Below are positions 10,846-21,999 of a DNA stretch of 64,000 nt, one piece after another (the first letter of the stretch is position 1; every line of letters starts with the position of its first letter). Both the position numbers and the translations under genes were made by a program. The notes under the pieces are model-generated. The model searched no databases. It was not told the DNA's origin and was given only the letters and a program-made list of their open reading frames with translations. This DNA is from Dromaius novaehollandiae. Its lineage: Eukaryota; Chordata; Aves; Casuariiformes; Dromaiidae. The stretch covers positions 744,001 through 808,000 of the forward strand of contig NC_088117.1 in the NCBI RefSeq assembly GCF_036370855.1, read 5' to 3'.

Positions 10846-12156
10846 CAACCAGAAAAGTTGGAAGGTAATCTGGCAGAGCGATGGCCGCCCCAGGGGGCCT
10901 TCGGTTACCAGGAGCTAACTTTCCTGCGTCATCATTTGGAGGATAGGTTCCCCAGACAAATGGATTACTGGTATGTATGGGACGACTGGGCATTTGCTAG
11001 ACGAAAAGAGGCGCCTAGGAAAGAGAGACTCTTTCCTCAGAATGCTGTAAGTACCGCAGCTGCTGAAACGCCTGTGGCAGTTATTCCACCCCATGCGCCA
11101 CCCCCTGCTTCAGCTTCCCTATACGCCCCCTTGCCTTCCGCCCCCGCCCTTCAAGCTCCTCTGGAAGTCGTTCCTGTGCCAGGAGCGGCCCCACCCGATC
11201 CGGAAGGGGTACCTCGGGTCGCCACTACACGAGTCTACCGTCCCTGGAGACCCCAAGATTGAATTATATGGAGTCAAGGGCTCCCCAGACTTAGGGATGA
11301 TCCAGAGAGAGTGTTACAAATCCTAAGGGGAATTGTGCGGGCGTATGACCCTACCTGGGGAGATGTACAAACGCTCCTTGAATCTGCGTTCACTCCAGAT
11401 GAAAGGTGCTCAATTTTGGATGCAAACCGCCGTTGGGCAGCAGAGAGGGGTGTCGGGGCTGCTCGAACAGCCTGGCCAGCTGTGGACCCCGGGTGGAATC
11501 ATAATGTAGATGCAGATTACAGGCAGCTGCAATTAGCCAGAGAGTGCTTAGAAGAAGCTATACATTTGGCAGGACAAAAGACTGCAAATTGGTCTAAAGT
11601 AAGGGAGTGTCAGCAACAGGCAGAGGAACACCCCTCGGCTTTCTTTGCTAGGCTAATTAAGCAAGTCAGAGTGTATGGGGGAGGACTAGACCCAGAAGCC
11701 GAGGCTAACAGGCCGCTAATGATTTCTGCATTTGTAGACCAGGCAGCCCCGGACATTAAAAAGTATTTTTCCAAACATGTTCCTGACTGGCCAGGAAAGC
11801 GGATGGACGAAATATTACGTTTAGCCACATTTGTGTATAATAGTCGAGAGGAGGAGAGGGCAAAAGAAAAGAGACAGCAAAAAAGAGAGGAAGTTAGTGT
11901 GTTAGCAGCTGTGTTAAGAGACGGATTTAAAGGACCCAGGGGGAGGGGACGTGGAAGAGCCCGGAGAGATAGATGGAGTCAAGGTGAACGTGCTGTACAA
12001 TCAGGAGTTAATGATGTTTGTTATTATTGCGGGGAACAAGGACACTGGCAGCAGGAATGCCCAGTGAGGCCCCGTGTAGTTAGGAACAGAGGAACCGGCT
12101 TGAGACTATCAAACACTAAGGAGGAGACCAGGCGATTCCCAGTCAATCCACAATGA
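10846..12156 (+). pseudogene. gag: gag polyprotein (class I ERV), one internal stop
   Basis: Structural polyprotein in frame 1. A tryptophan/aromatic-rich matrix-end segment (MDYWYVWDDWAF) is followed by a proline-rich region containing PSAP, a late-domain motif that in related viruses recruits the ESCRT budding machinery. A TGA at 11260-11262 interrupts the frame. The capsid half follows (DPTWGDVQTLLES, then a highly charged helix EEERAKEKRQQKREE). One CCHC zinc knuckle (CYYCGEQGHWQQEC, near 12,020) marks nucleocapsid. gag ends at TGA 12154-12156. No myristoylated start (MG) was found, so the N terminus is missing. Confidence 0.85.
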
Positions 12157-15100
12157 CAGGAAACAGGAGACTCAGAAAATACTGTGGAAATTGGAGTAAA
12201 TTTATGGGATGTAGATTTGGATTTTGAGGGCCACGTAATGGCAAATATAGACGGTTTAGAAGTTCCCTTTCTAGTGGATACTGGAGCCACCCTTTCCCTT
12301 TTAAATTTTGAGCCTAAAGGATGCAAGTCATCAGATAAAATAGTGATGCAAGGAGTGACAGGAAAGGGCGAACGAATGTTATCTAAGCCCTTAGTACTCA
12401 CTATTGGGGGTAAAACAGTGTGGGGACGTTTTATAATTTCCACAGATGCACCTATATGCCTTTTGGGGAGAGATCTTCTGCAAGCCTTGGATACTCAGAT
12501 CTGCTTACAGCCGGAAGGGATAAAGCTAATAATTATGGGTTCATGTGTTCTGGCTAAGACACCAGAACCAGAGTCAACTAATCTGCAAATTCCAACAGGT
12601 TTAGAATCAGTTTCTAAAAAATTATGGAGCTCTTCAGGGATGGATGTGGGACTACTGAAATCAGCTAGTCCAGTCTCGATAAAAACAAAGGGGGGATTGC
12701 CTCCTGCAGTTAAACAATACCCTGTCCCAAAGGAAGCAGAGAAGAGTATCCAAAAACAAATTGATCATTATCTGAAACTGGGTATCCTTAGAGTCTGTGA
12801 ATCCCCATATAACACCCCAATTCTGCCAGTTAAAAAGAACAGGCAAGATGCTGATGGTGATCCAGAGTATCGCTTTGTACAAGACTTAAGGGCTATAAAC
12901 CAACATGTAGTTGCTCCACATCCAGTAGTCCCCGACCCATCAACCATTTTACTACAAATACCCCACTGGGCAACTTGTTTTACTGTGACTGACCTAACAG
13001 CAGCCTTTTTTAGTATACCGATAGCTGAAGATAGCCAAGATCTCTTTGCTTTCACTTGGAAGGGACAACAATTAACTTGGACGAGGCTGCCACAGGGATT
13101 TACTGGGTCTCCGACTATTTTTTCGCGTATACTTAAAAATGACCTCTCAGATATCGAACTTCCAGGACATTCTGTATTAATACAATATGTAGATGATTTG
13201 TTATTAGCAAGTAAAGATGATGAGACATGTTTAAAAGATACTGTTTTTCTATGTAACGCTCTTGCAGAAAAAGGGCATTGAGCAGCTCTGTCTAAACTCC
13301 AGCTGCGTCAAAGAGAGGTAAAATATTTGGGTTTTATCTTAAAAGAAGGACACAGGTTAGTTGATCCAGAACGAGTAAAGACAATTCTTGATATGCCTCG
13401 TCCTGTAACAAAAAAACAGCTTAGGGGATTTTTAGGAGCTGTAGGATTCTGCCGACCGTGGATTCCTGGGTTAGCAGAATTTACTAAGCCTCTGGTACAG
13501 GCAACAAAAAAGGAGGAGATAGAGCCTTTGGCCTGGGGCCCAGAGAGGGAGAAAGCTTTTACCTCTGTGAAAAAAGTGTTGGTTTCAGCCCCTGCTCTAG
13601 GGTTACCAGATTACAGCAAACTATTTGCATTATTTGTCCATGAGCGACAGGGAGTAGCAAGTGGGGTACTCACCCAAAAACTAGGCCCTCACCGTAGACC
13701 AGTGGCCTATTACTCCACGCAGCTAGATGAGGTAGCTAAAGGCACTCCAGGATACATCAGAGCAATAGCAGCTACTGCAGTTCTTATTGAAAAAACACAA
13801 CCTGTAGTTTTGGGTCACTCATTAACTGTGTATGTGCCACATGAAGTAGAACTGTTAATGAAACAATATGCAACTCAAGCACTATCCCCACAGAGAGCTC
13901 ACCGCTATGAACTGATAATACTGCATGCAGATAATGTGACTTTAAAAAGATGCAATATTTTGAATCCAGCAACGCTATTGCCTCTACCGGAGGACGGAGA
14001 GCCACATCGTTCCTGTGAGCAGGTGGTCGTCAGCTCGAGCAAGCCCCAGGAGGACCTTAAAGATGAACCTTTGGAGAACCCGGACTTAGTTCTGTTTACA
14101 GATGGATCATCCTATTATTTGGACAGAAGATGTCACTCCAGCTATGCTGTCACTAACGTCTTTGAGGTACTCGAGGCCAATCCTTTGTCTCTGTCTGTAA
14201 GTGCTCAAGGAGCAGAATGAATACCATTGACCCAAGCAGCAAAAATAGGTAAGAGCTTGCGGGTAAATATCTATACCGACTCTAAATATGCATTTGGAGT
14301 ATGTCATGCAACAGGGATGTTATGGAAAGAACGAGGATTCTTTTCGTCATCAGGAAAGAAATTAGCTAATGGAGAAGAAATACGTAATTTGCTGGAAGCA
14401 GTTCAACTGCCCAAAGAAATTGCTGTAATACACTGCCCAGCCCATACTAAAGACACTACAGACATTAGCAGAGGAAATGCTTTAGCCGACGCTGCTGCGA
14501 GGGCTGCAGCTCGACAACCTCTGAGAGAATGTATGGGGGCAGTTCCAAGGATGGACCAAAGTGAGTGGCCAAACTTAATAGACCCCAAAACTATGTATGA
14601 AAAAGACTGCTCAGTGGAAGAGAAAAAACAATGGGAGCAGTGGGAAGCAAAACAAAATGATGATGGAATATGGACAATTGGGGAAAAACCAATTCTACCA
14701 AAAAAATATTTAATTACTATAGCTAGGTGGTTTCACGATAAAGCTCACGGGGGAGCCGAGGCAATAGCTAAGCAGGTACAGAAAGTATGGGCTGCTCCAG
14801 GAATTTATGCAGCTGCTAAAAGAATAACGAATAGCTGCCCGACCTGCCAGAAGTTTTCAAATAACAAGCCAAGCTCAGATTTAGGGGGGGGGCGACCATG
14901 GGCTTACTTCCCTTTCCAGAAGCTGCAAATAGATTATGCGGATATGCCATCTGTCTATGGGTACAAACAGTTGTTAGTGATAGTAGATCAGTTATCAGGC
15001 TGGGTAGAAGCTTTCCCAACAAGAAAGGCCGACACAGGGGGAGTGGTAAAAGCCTTACTGAAAGAAATCATACCCAGGTATGGGGTCCCAGAAACCATTG

Positions 15101-15687
15101 ATTCAGATAGGGGTGCCCATTTTACAGCAAGCATAATCAATCAGTTATATAAATCATTAGGAATAAAAAGAAACCTACATACTCCTTATCACCCACAATC
15201 TTCAGGACAAGTAGAAAGAATGAATAGAACATTAAAAGAGAAAATAGCAAGAATATGCACACATGCTAGACTGAAATGGCCAGAGGCATTAAACTTAGCT
15301 CTATGGGATGTTCGAAATTCTCCACGGCAACCCATAGGACTAACACCAGCAGAAATTCTTTTTGGGAGACATTTAGCGATACCAGGGACTTATATCCCTG
15401 CTAAGACCAGCCTATTAGATGGAGATGAACGAGTAACACAATATGTACTAGCCTTACAAGAACGGTTTCAGACTTTGCAAAATCAGGCTCAGTGGTTTCA
15501 GCCGGTGCCGTCAGACATTCAGGCACATGATATACAGCCTGCAGATAAAGTGTCGATAAAGGTATTCTCGCAAAAAACAAAATTAGAACCAAAATGGGAA
15601 GGACCCTATACTGTATTGTTAAGTTCTTACTACGCTGTTAACATTCTAGGAAAAGAGAATTGGATTCACCGCTCTCACGTGAACTGA
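12157..15687 (+). pseudogene. pol: pol polyprotein: protease, RT, RNase H, integrase (class I ERV), two internal stops
   Basis: Continuous with gag in frame 1 after the gag TGA. Protease has the DTGA active site (PFLVDTGATLSLL). RT has the YVDD box (LIQYVDDLLLA, about 13,185) and LPQGFTGSP. RNase H acidic residues are seen as FTDGSS, the E of QGAE, and YTDSKYAFG. Integrase has its zinc-binding H-H-C-C (HDKAHGG, CPTCQ) and catalytic D-D-E (QIDYAD, DSDRGAHF, GQVERMNRTL). The GPY motif (KWEGPYTV) near the end is typical of gammaretroviral integrases. The only breaks are TGA at 13279-13281 and TGA at 14218-14220. Length and order are otherwise full for this family. Confidence 0.9.
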
Positions 15688-15689
15688 AG

Positions 15690-17326
15690 TATACGCAGAA
15701 AATGAATGGAGCTGGGATAATACTAACCAACTTCCCCAACTCCTGGGAAGGACAGGAAAGGAAATAAAGATAGGGTGTCGAGTGATCAACGGGTCCACCC
15801 ATGAGAAGGCGACTCAAATCTCTCTCACTAAAATCAAATCAAACGAAAAAGAAAGGAAAATTTGTGCCACTGAAAAACTGGATTGTTGGTACAATTTTAC
15901 CTTAGAACAGCCTGTTCTTATAGTTTGCCTGTGGGCTCACCACAATGTGGGACTATCATTTAAATTTAAAATAGACATTATTGAGTCCAGTACAGCAATA
16001 CCTACCCTGACTACAATTATTTTCACCAATATAAATAACTCTGTTACCATGAAGAGCAAGAAAACCTTATCCCCACAAATCTTTGAAATTGGACCGTATG
16101 TGATTAGAAATACAGGCCAACAACAAGTATTATTTAATCCATCACGGTCTCTCAAACGAGTAGAGCTATTAATGCAAATTAATATCTCTACAATCAAACC
16201 GACCTGTTCACCATTCTTCGGTACGTCCTATGTGGGATGGACGGCGTGGTTATATAGGTGAACCCTCACCTCTCCAAAACGAACAAAGAGAGATGTGACT
16301 GGTATCATAGGAACAGGATTGGGAGTCCTAAACAGTATAGATGCTGAAGTACTCGTAAATAAACTGAGCACAACAACAAGTGACTTATACAGATTAAAAC
16401 ATCCATTGAGGTCTTCTCTATTAGCACTAGGAACTAACCAGTGGCTTTCATCCGAGATATTACCTCAGTGGGAAAAAATGAATGAAAAAGATCACCAATT
16501 GATAGTGGATGCACTTGGGGAAGCCCAAATTAATATTTCCCTGGCCCTCAGTTGCATCCAAGCTCAACTGTGGATGCAATCTATGGTAGCAGCGATTATA
16601 AGGGAAGGGGAAGAGGGCACTTTACCCACTGAAATTTGAAAGGTAATTTGGGATAATGCGACTGAATTTGAAAAGGAATTCCAATCCTGGTGGTATCTGG
16701 TCAATTTTACTTATGATCCTATCAACACTAAGGCCACAGCCTTTGTTTTAACAATACGTAATGCTTCAACATACACAATATATCCAATCATTGCGTTAGG
16801 ATTAAATCGCAATGGAGCTATACTCTATCCACTGGAACATAGAGTATGGGCCCAACGAAATAGAAATAAATGGCAAACTGTGGACGTTAGCGCATGTATT
16901 GTACAGGAACAGCAAGGGTTTATTTGTGAAAGTAATACTATCTAAGCCCAAGACATTTGTCTTGACACTGAGCAAAATGTTTGTCATTTTGAAATACACC
17001 CTGATGAAACAGCTGAAACTATACTTGTATATATTGGGAGAGGATGTGTATGTATGAGAACCTTTTGCAGTCTTGTAGTTATAGATGGCATTGTAGTAGA
17101 TATAAGTAATCATTCAAATATCTGTAATTTTAACTTTACCAAAATCATGGGATGTGATTTTAATTATTCAGCTCCTATCACGTCTTATCAATTGTTACAA
17201 TCTAATTATACATTAATTCAAAATTTACTACCTACCCCCATTGGGATGAATCTCACCCTGGTAAGGAAACTACTACAACAGGATGGTTTGCATCGACTGC
17301 TAGAGCGCATCCGGAACAGTGGACAG
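15690..17326 (+). pseudogene. env: env (class I ERV), unusual type without CX6CC, stops present
   Basis: Frame 2 from about 15,780. A basic furin-like site (RTKR, near 16,285) is followed by a hydrophobic glycine-rich stretch (DVTGIIGTGLGVLN) resembling a fusion peptide, then helical sequence and a cysteine-rich region (CIVQEQQGFIC; CVCMRTFC) with several N-glycosylation sequons. The gammaretroviral CX6CC motif is not seen. Stops are at 16259 (TGA), 16637 (TGA) and near 16943 (TAA). The open sequence runs into an integrase-derived segment at about 17,326, so this copy has no membrane anchor of its own. It may be related to the env of avian Soprano/ENS-1 elements; that is a guess from general resemblance only. 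Confidence 0.7.
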
Positions 17327-17908
17327 ATGATGATGGAATATGGACAATTAGGGGAAAACCAATTCTGCCTCTCCCCAAAATGCAGTTCCTACAGCTAGGT
17401 GGTTTCACGAGAAAGCTCATGGGGGAGCAGAGGCGGTAGCTAGGCAAGTACAGAAAGTCTGGGCCAGTGCAGGAATATACGTGGCTGCAAAAAGAAGAAC
17501 AGGACATTAGACGAAAGAATCACAAAGATATGCACACACAGTGGCCTAACATGGCCAGAAGCCCTAAACTTAGCTCTGTGGGACGTACGAAATGCTCCAC
17601 AACAACCCGCAGGACTATCACCAGCTGAAATTCTCTGTGGTAGACCTTTAGGGACTTCTATTCCAGCTAAGAGCAGCCTGTTAGACGGAAATGAACGACT
17701 AAGCCAGTGTGATCTAAGTATGCAAAAAAGGTTTGAAAATCTTAAAAAATATGCTCAGTGGTATCAATCCCCACCACCTGAAATACAAGTGCCTGATACA
17801 CAGCCTGGGGATGAAGTTTTAGTTAAAGTATTTTTATGAAAATCCAAGTTAAAACCCAAATGGGACAGGCCATATACTGTCATACTATGTTCCAATTTTG
17901 CTGTTAAA
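17327..17908 (+). pseudogene. Second, internally deleted integrase segment inserted within env
   Basis: Bases from about 17,327 to 17,500 closely match this element's own integrase zinc-finger region (about 14,655-14,832). Sequence from about 17,500 to 17,905 matches the integrase C-terminal region (about 15,220-15,640). The catalytic core between them, roughly 390 bases, is missing. Frames are broken by stops. It is flanked on both sides by env, and the following env repeats sequence already present before it, so it belongs to a second, shortened pol-env copy. Confidence 0.8.
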
Positions 17909-17910
17909 GT

Positions 17911-18445
17911 TAGACTGTACTTGTATATATTGGGAAAGGCTGTGTATTTATGAGAACCCTTTGTAGTCTTACATTCGTAGAGAACATTGCTGTAAAGACA
18001 AGTAATCACTCAAATAGTTGTGTTGGTAACTTAGTTCTTCAGCTCCTGGTACGTCTTATCCATTGTTACAATCTAATTACACACTGAGTCAAGCTTGACT
18101 GCTTACCCCCATCGGAATGAATCTTACATTGGTGGAGAAACTACCGCAACGTGATGAGCTGCGTCAGCTGCTCGAATGCATCCGAAACAATGGACAAAAA
18201 GCTCTAATCACCACTCATCATGATAGAGAGGAGATACAGGACGTCTTGGAAAGGGTGAAGCAGGACGGAGCACATCATGGTTGGGAAACTCCTCTGGGAT
18301 GATCACCAACTGCAACAGGGATTCATACTCACGTGTTGTACCCAGGAGTAGTTGTGTTAAGTTTAACCATGTTATGCCTATTACTTATGATCATATTATA
18401 CATAAGATTATGGAAAGTGATAGCATGCCTTGACAGCCTTTGAGA
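17911..18445 (+). pseudogene. env: Second env tail with membrane anchor
   Basis: The sequence resumes at the env position equivalent to about 17,011 and duplicates, with divergence, the stretch 17,011-17,325. It then runs on into the part the first copy lacks: a long amphipathic segment (HHDREEIQDVLERVKQDG) and a hydrophobic anchor around 18,345-18,415. The frame is broken by several stops, including TGA at 18300-18302. The divergence between the two tails suggests two related parental genomes rather than a recent duplication. Confidence 0.75.
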
Positions 18446-18480
18446 ACTCTTGTCTAAAGGATTAGCAGGGATGCTTACCA

Positions 18481-18496
18481 GAAACAAAGGGAGGAC
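18481..18496 (+). other. Polypurine tract (class I ERV)
   Basis: GAAACAAAGGGAGGA run directly before the TGTT that starts the 3' LTR. Confidence 0.7.
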
Positions 18497-18995
18497 TGTT
18501 AAAGAATATTGAGCTGGAACTGTCTAGAGGTAACAGCTTAGCACAACTTATATAAACCTTGCTTAGCATGAGTAGCTAAATGTGCTGAAGCCTTAGGCTG
18601 CACTCAGATAACGTGAGGAACTGTCAGCTAGTCCAGTAAGGAAGGGCCCCAGGGCCGGTACAAGGTGGAAAGATAAGGAAGCTTACGAGGAAGCGAAGTC
18701 CATCAGCAGAAGCCACCACAATAAAGATAAGGCAAACCAGGCTGCCTAGAGACAGCAGTGGGAGCCACCGAAGAACACAAAGCCCCCAGAGCCAGATATG
18801 GTGATTGGTCTGAAGCTTTGCATGGGGTGTGGGGAGCTTAGCTTGTGAGGGTATAATTGCCCAGGGATTTCTTTGTTTGGGGTGCCTCTTGGGAGGCAGC
18901 CAGCTCGAGCTGTAATTCCTGCAGGTGCATCATTAAATTGTATTGAATTGACTTTGATTTGGCTCTGAACTTCTCAGCGGGAACCCAGGGTCGCA
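18497..18995 (+). repeat. 3' LTR of the class I ERV (right boundary approximate)
   Basis: It starts TGTTAAAG after the polypurine tract. TATATAAA lies at 18549-18556 and AATAAA at 18720-18725. The U3 part (CTGTCTAGAGGTAAC through the GCTTAGCATGAGTAGCTAAATG stretch) is clearly related to the LTRs of the other gammaretrovirus-like element at 30.7 and 37.8 kb, while the downstream half differs. The end near 18,995 is uncertain because no 5' LTR exists for comparison. Confidence 0.65.
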
Positions 18996-21915
18996 CCCTG
19001 TTATGGTGGCTGGCAAGCGTAATTTTCCATAGCACTGTGTGCTTTGAAGAGGTGGGACACCTGTGGTTTAGTTAAGTGATGGCTTGTAGTCTTGGCAAGA
19101 AGGTATTGGCCTGGACATGTCTGTCTGAGAGAGGAGTGAGTGTTGGTCACCCTGGTGATGAGGGCAACATCACCCTTGGGAAGTGCAGGAAAGAGAATGG
19201 AAGGGCAGGGAGCTTCCTCCATTTTTCCTGTCCTCTGGTAGGTTTGGGATTTGTGGGCTGTGGTGGAGCAGCAGATCACTTCCCCCTGTGTTTCCCAGCA
19301 GAAGCACTGACCCTGTGTCTCAAGCACAAGCTCTTCTGTTCCAAGTCCATGGGCTCCATTTCCTCCTGTCCATTCAAGGTGATGTTGAGTGATTCCCGAG
19401 TCGCAAAAGCTTGGGTGCAGGGGAGGCAGGAAAGGTCTGCGAGGAAAGAGTCGGTGGCCCAGAAGAACGTGCACAGGCAGGGAGGCAGCTTTATGCAAAC
19501 GGCATTTCTGTCTTTACTCATGTTCTGTCGGTTCCCAGGCTCTGACCTGAATTGTCCTCCTGTAGACGAGTTTAATATGCCCGAGGTGCAAATACTTCTC
19601 TTCCTGCAGGACCGAAGCTTCCAATGGCAAGGAGGTGGCTTTGGAAGAAAGCGTGGATGTGCAGGCGCTGGCACAGTGTTTGTTTCTTCTCGGAGCTTGT
19701 TGCCTCCTTCTTTGCAGAGGCCAAGGCTGCTCTTCAGCTCTGAGGTACTTTGCTGTGGGCTCTGTTAGACTTGAGGAGGCAAAGAACGCCTCTGCCTCTG
19801 GAGGTGGCTGGGAAAGAGGCTCCTGTGCAGTGGGCTGGTCTGTGGGACTTCGTGGCATGACTCCGTTTCCTTCCTCTTCCTGGGAAATGCCATTTCCTTT
19901 CCTGTCATTTCCCTGTCCCCAGTGAGCGCTCCTCTGACTCCAAGCCAGTGTTCTTGGGTGTTCTCCCTTGCGGACTCCTTTGAGACGAGGGGGCAGGCGA
20001 CCGGTTTAATTTTCCTCGCCCCAGAGTTTTCAAGCTGGAACCATCTCCCATTGTTAGGGACTTGTTTTTCCTCAGAAGGCAGTTTGGTCTGTGTTCCTAT
20101 TTCCCCCTTGCTGGCAGGCATTTCTTCTGCTTTGCCGCGGAGCAGTTTGCAGATAAAAGCTGCGTTGCTCACTGCGTTCTGTTTTGGCTGCACGTTCAAC
20201 AGCACGGGGGTTTAGGATGCTGGCCAGGCCCCTGTAGCTCTTGCTGACCAAAGGAGGCCAGCGTGGGCTTCTCTGGGTGTGTGCCCCGAGAAAGGGGAGT
20301 GTGTGGGCAAAGACATGTGCTGCCTTGCAGGAAAGCGCAGAATTGCTTCAGTAGCAGTCTCAGTGCTCGCCTAGAGTGGCACAGTCACCTTGGCAGCTGT
20401 CCGGAGAGAGGACTTCCTCTCCCCAGACATCTGCCTACTTCCAGAACGTTGACTATCTGCATACCAGAGAATTAGGCCGTTGATGGTTATCTTGACACTA
20501 CCCTTCTGCAACAAAGACATCCCCTTCTGTAGGTGAGCAGAAGGGACGGAGTCACGAATGCCCCAGTCCCGTCACACCTGCCCTCCAACTTGGCCTCTGG
20601 GCTTTCTCAGGACAGCCTCTCAAACTCCGCCTAAAACCATTTCAGTTCAACAGTCCTGTGTTATGTATCCCTACTGCTTGTCCGTGGGAAGTATGGTGCT
20701 GGAGGGAGGCTCACCTGCTGGGTTAGCCTCACATTGCTGTCTTCCTAGGAAGAATGTGAGAACAACTCCTGCAGCTTGGCCTTTGAAAGGAGTCAGGTCA
20801 TTAGCACATCTTGAATAGTCTCGTGCTGCACAGGCGCCGAGCGGACTGAGAGCTGCAATAGCAGAGGCTTTGTGTCGGGCTTGCTCTGGCGATGCTTGGC
20901 TTGTGTGAACATGGTGGTTTAGGCAGGGGCCTCCCTGGGCCCAGCGAGTCTCTTGCATCATGTGACGCTGCTGCTCTTCCTCCTTTGGTCTCTGTGTAGG
21001 GCCAAGGGGTGTAAGTGCATCCCAAGAGGAAGAGGCGAGCAGGAGGAGGAAAGCATGTCAAGAACCCATCCTCTGCATGTGCACAGAGCTGCCAATACCT
21101 GCTCACTTGTGCCAGCTGCCCCTTAGAAATTATCACCGGGTTCTCAGCACCCACCGCCCCCCTCTGCTGTTCTGCGGTGCTAGTTGCTGCTGTAGGAGCG
21201 GCCCAGCGCAAACAGGTCCTTTGGAAGCAAGCAGTGGTTTCAGGCTGGTTTGGCCGGCCTTGTTCCTGCAGCCTGGGACCATGTTGAGGTGTCCTGCTTG
21301 CGTGGCTTGGGTCCTGAGCGGTCTCCAAAGTCTTACGGGGTGGCCTGGGAGGTTTGGGGCAGTGGCGCAGGGGCAGTTCCCCTGCAGTCCCATCCTGGGA
21401 GCCCTAGGACAGGCTGGGGAGTCCCAGCAGGGCAAGGGCACCGCTCTGCTTAAAAGGCTGAGCTGGGTGTGCTGGAGACGCTGCAGTGTGTGAGCGACTG
21501 GTTTCTGCAGCTGCCTTCTCTGCTGTGGAGCTCTTTGGCAAGGGGGTGAAAACAACGATTTAGTACTTCCCTCTCCTCCTGCAGTCACGTCTCTCATGCT
21601 GCGTTTTCTCCCCCCAGCTTTTCTGTACTCATTCCCTGCCTTGCTGGTTCTCAAATCCCTGCCAGCTCCCCTTAGCCCTTGGGGGAGGGAAAGCCCTGCC
21701 TCTGGAAACCTCCCTGCTTCTTCAGAAGCTTGGGCAGTCTCATCATTCTTTAAACCCCAGCAGTGCACAGCTCTACTCCTTACAGCTTGGGGATGGAGGA
21801 AACAGAGGCTCAAAGCAAACAAAAGTAACACAGGTAGCAGTATTTGGGTTTGAATTTAACTTTGCCAAAAGAAGAAAAGAAAACTGGTGTCCCTTCTGCT
21901 GCAGCAGGGTAGTTT
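18996..21915. other. Unassigned host sequence
   Basis: No gene could be assigned with confidence. Moderately GC-rich, with several medium open frames on both strands, none with a recognisable domain. One plus-strand stretch at about 19,610-19,760 follows an AG acceptor and reads openly through a short cysteine/leucine-rich hydrophobic segment, but I found no matching neighbours in phase. I see no repeats that I can name. Confidence 0.4.
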
Positions 21916-21922
21916 CTAAATA

Positions 21923-21928
21923 TTTATT
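21923..21928 (-). terminator. Possible minus-strand poly(A) signal
   Basis: TTTATT on the plus strand, AATAAA on the minus strand. It could end the minus-strand membrane-protein gene, which lies to its right, but the intervening CpG-rich block makes this uncertain. Confidence 0.25.
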
Positions 21929-21999
21929 GTTATATAATCCTTGGCTGCCTCAGCAACTGGACCAAAGTCCCTACCGGGGTCTTGACCAGAGCCAGCTGC

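Larger units (their letters stand above)
10846..18995 (+). mobile_element. Endogenous retrovirus, class I (gammaretrovirus-like), 5' LTR absent, recombinant 3' half
   Basis: Order: gag (matrix remnant, proline-rich segment, capsid, zinc knuckle), protease, reverse transcriptase, RNase H, integrase, env, then an integrase scrap, a second env tail, polypurine tract and 3' LTR. gag and pol share frame 1 and are separated by a single TGA at 12154, the stop-codon read-through layout of gammaretroviruses. Only a few other stops interrupt gag-pol (TGA at 11260, 13279 and 14218) and env (TGA at 16259 and 16637, TAA near 16943). No 5' LTR is seen. Both the missing LTR and the stops make it defective. 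Confidence 0.88.
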
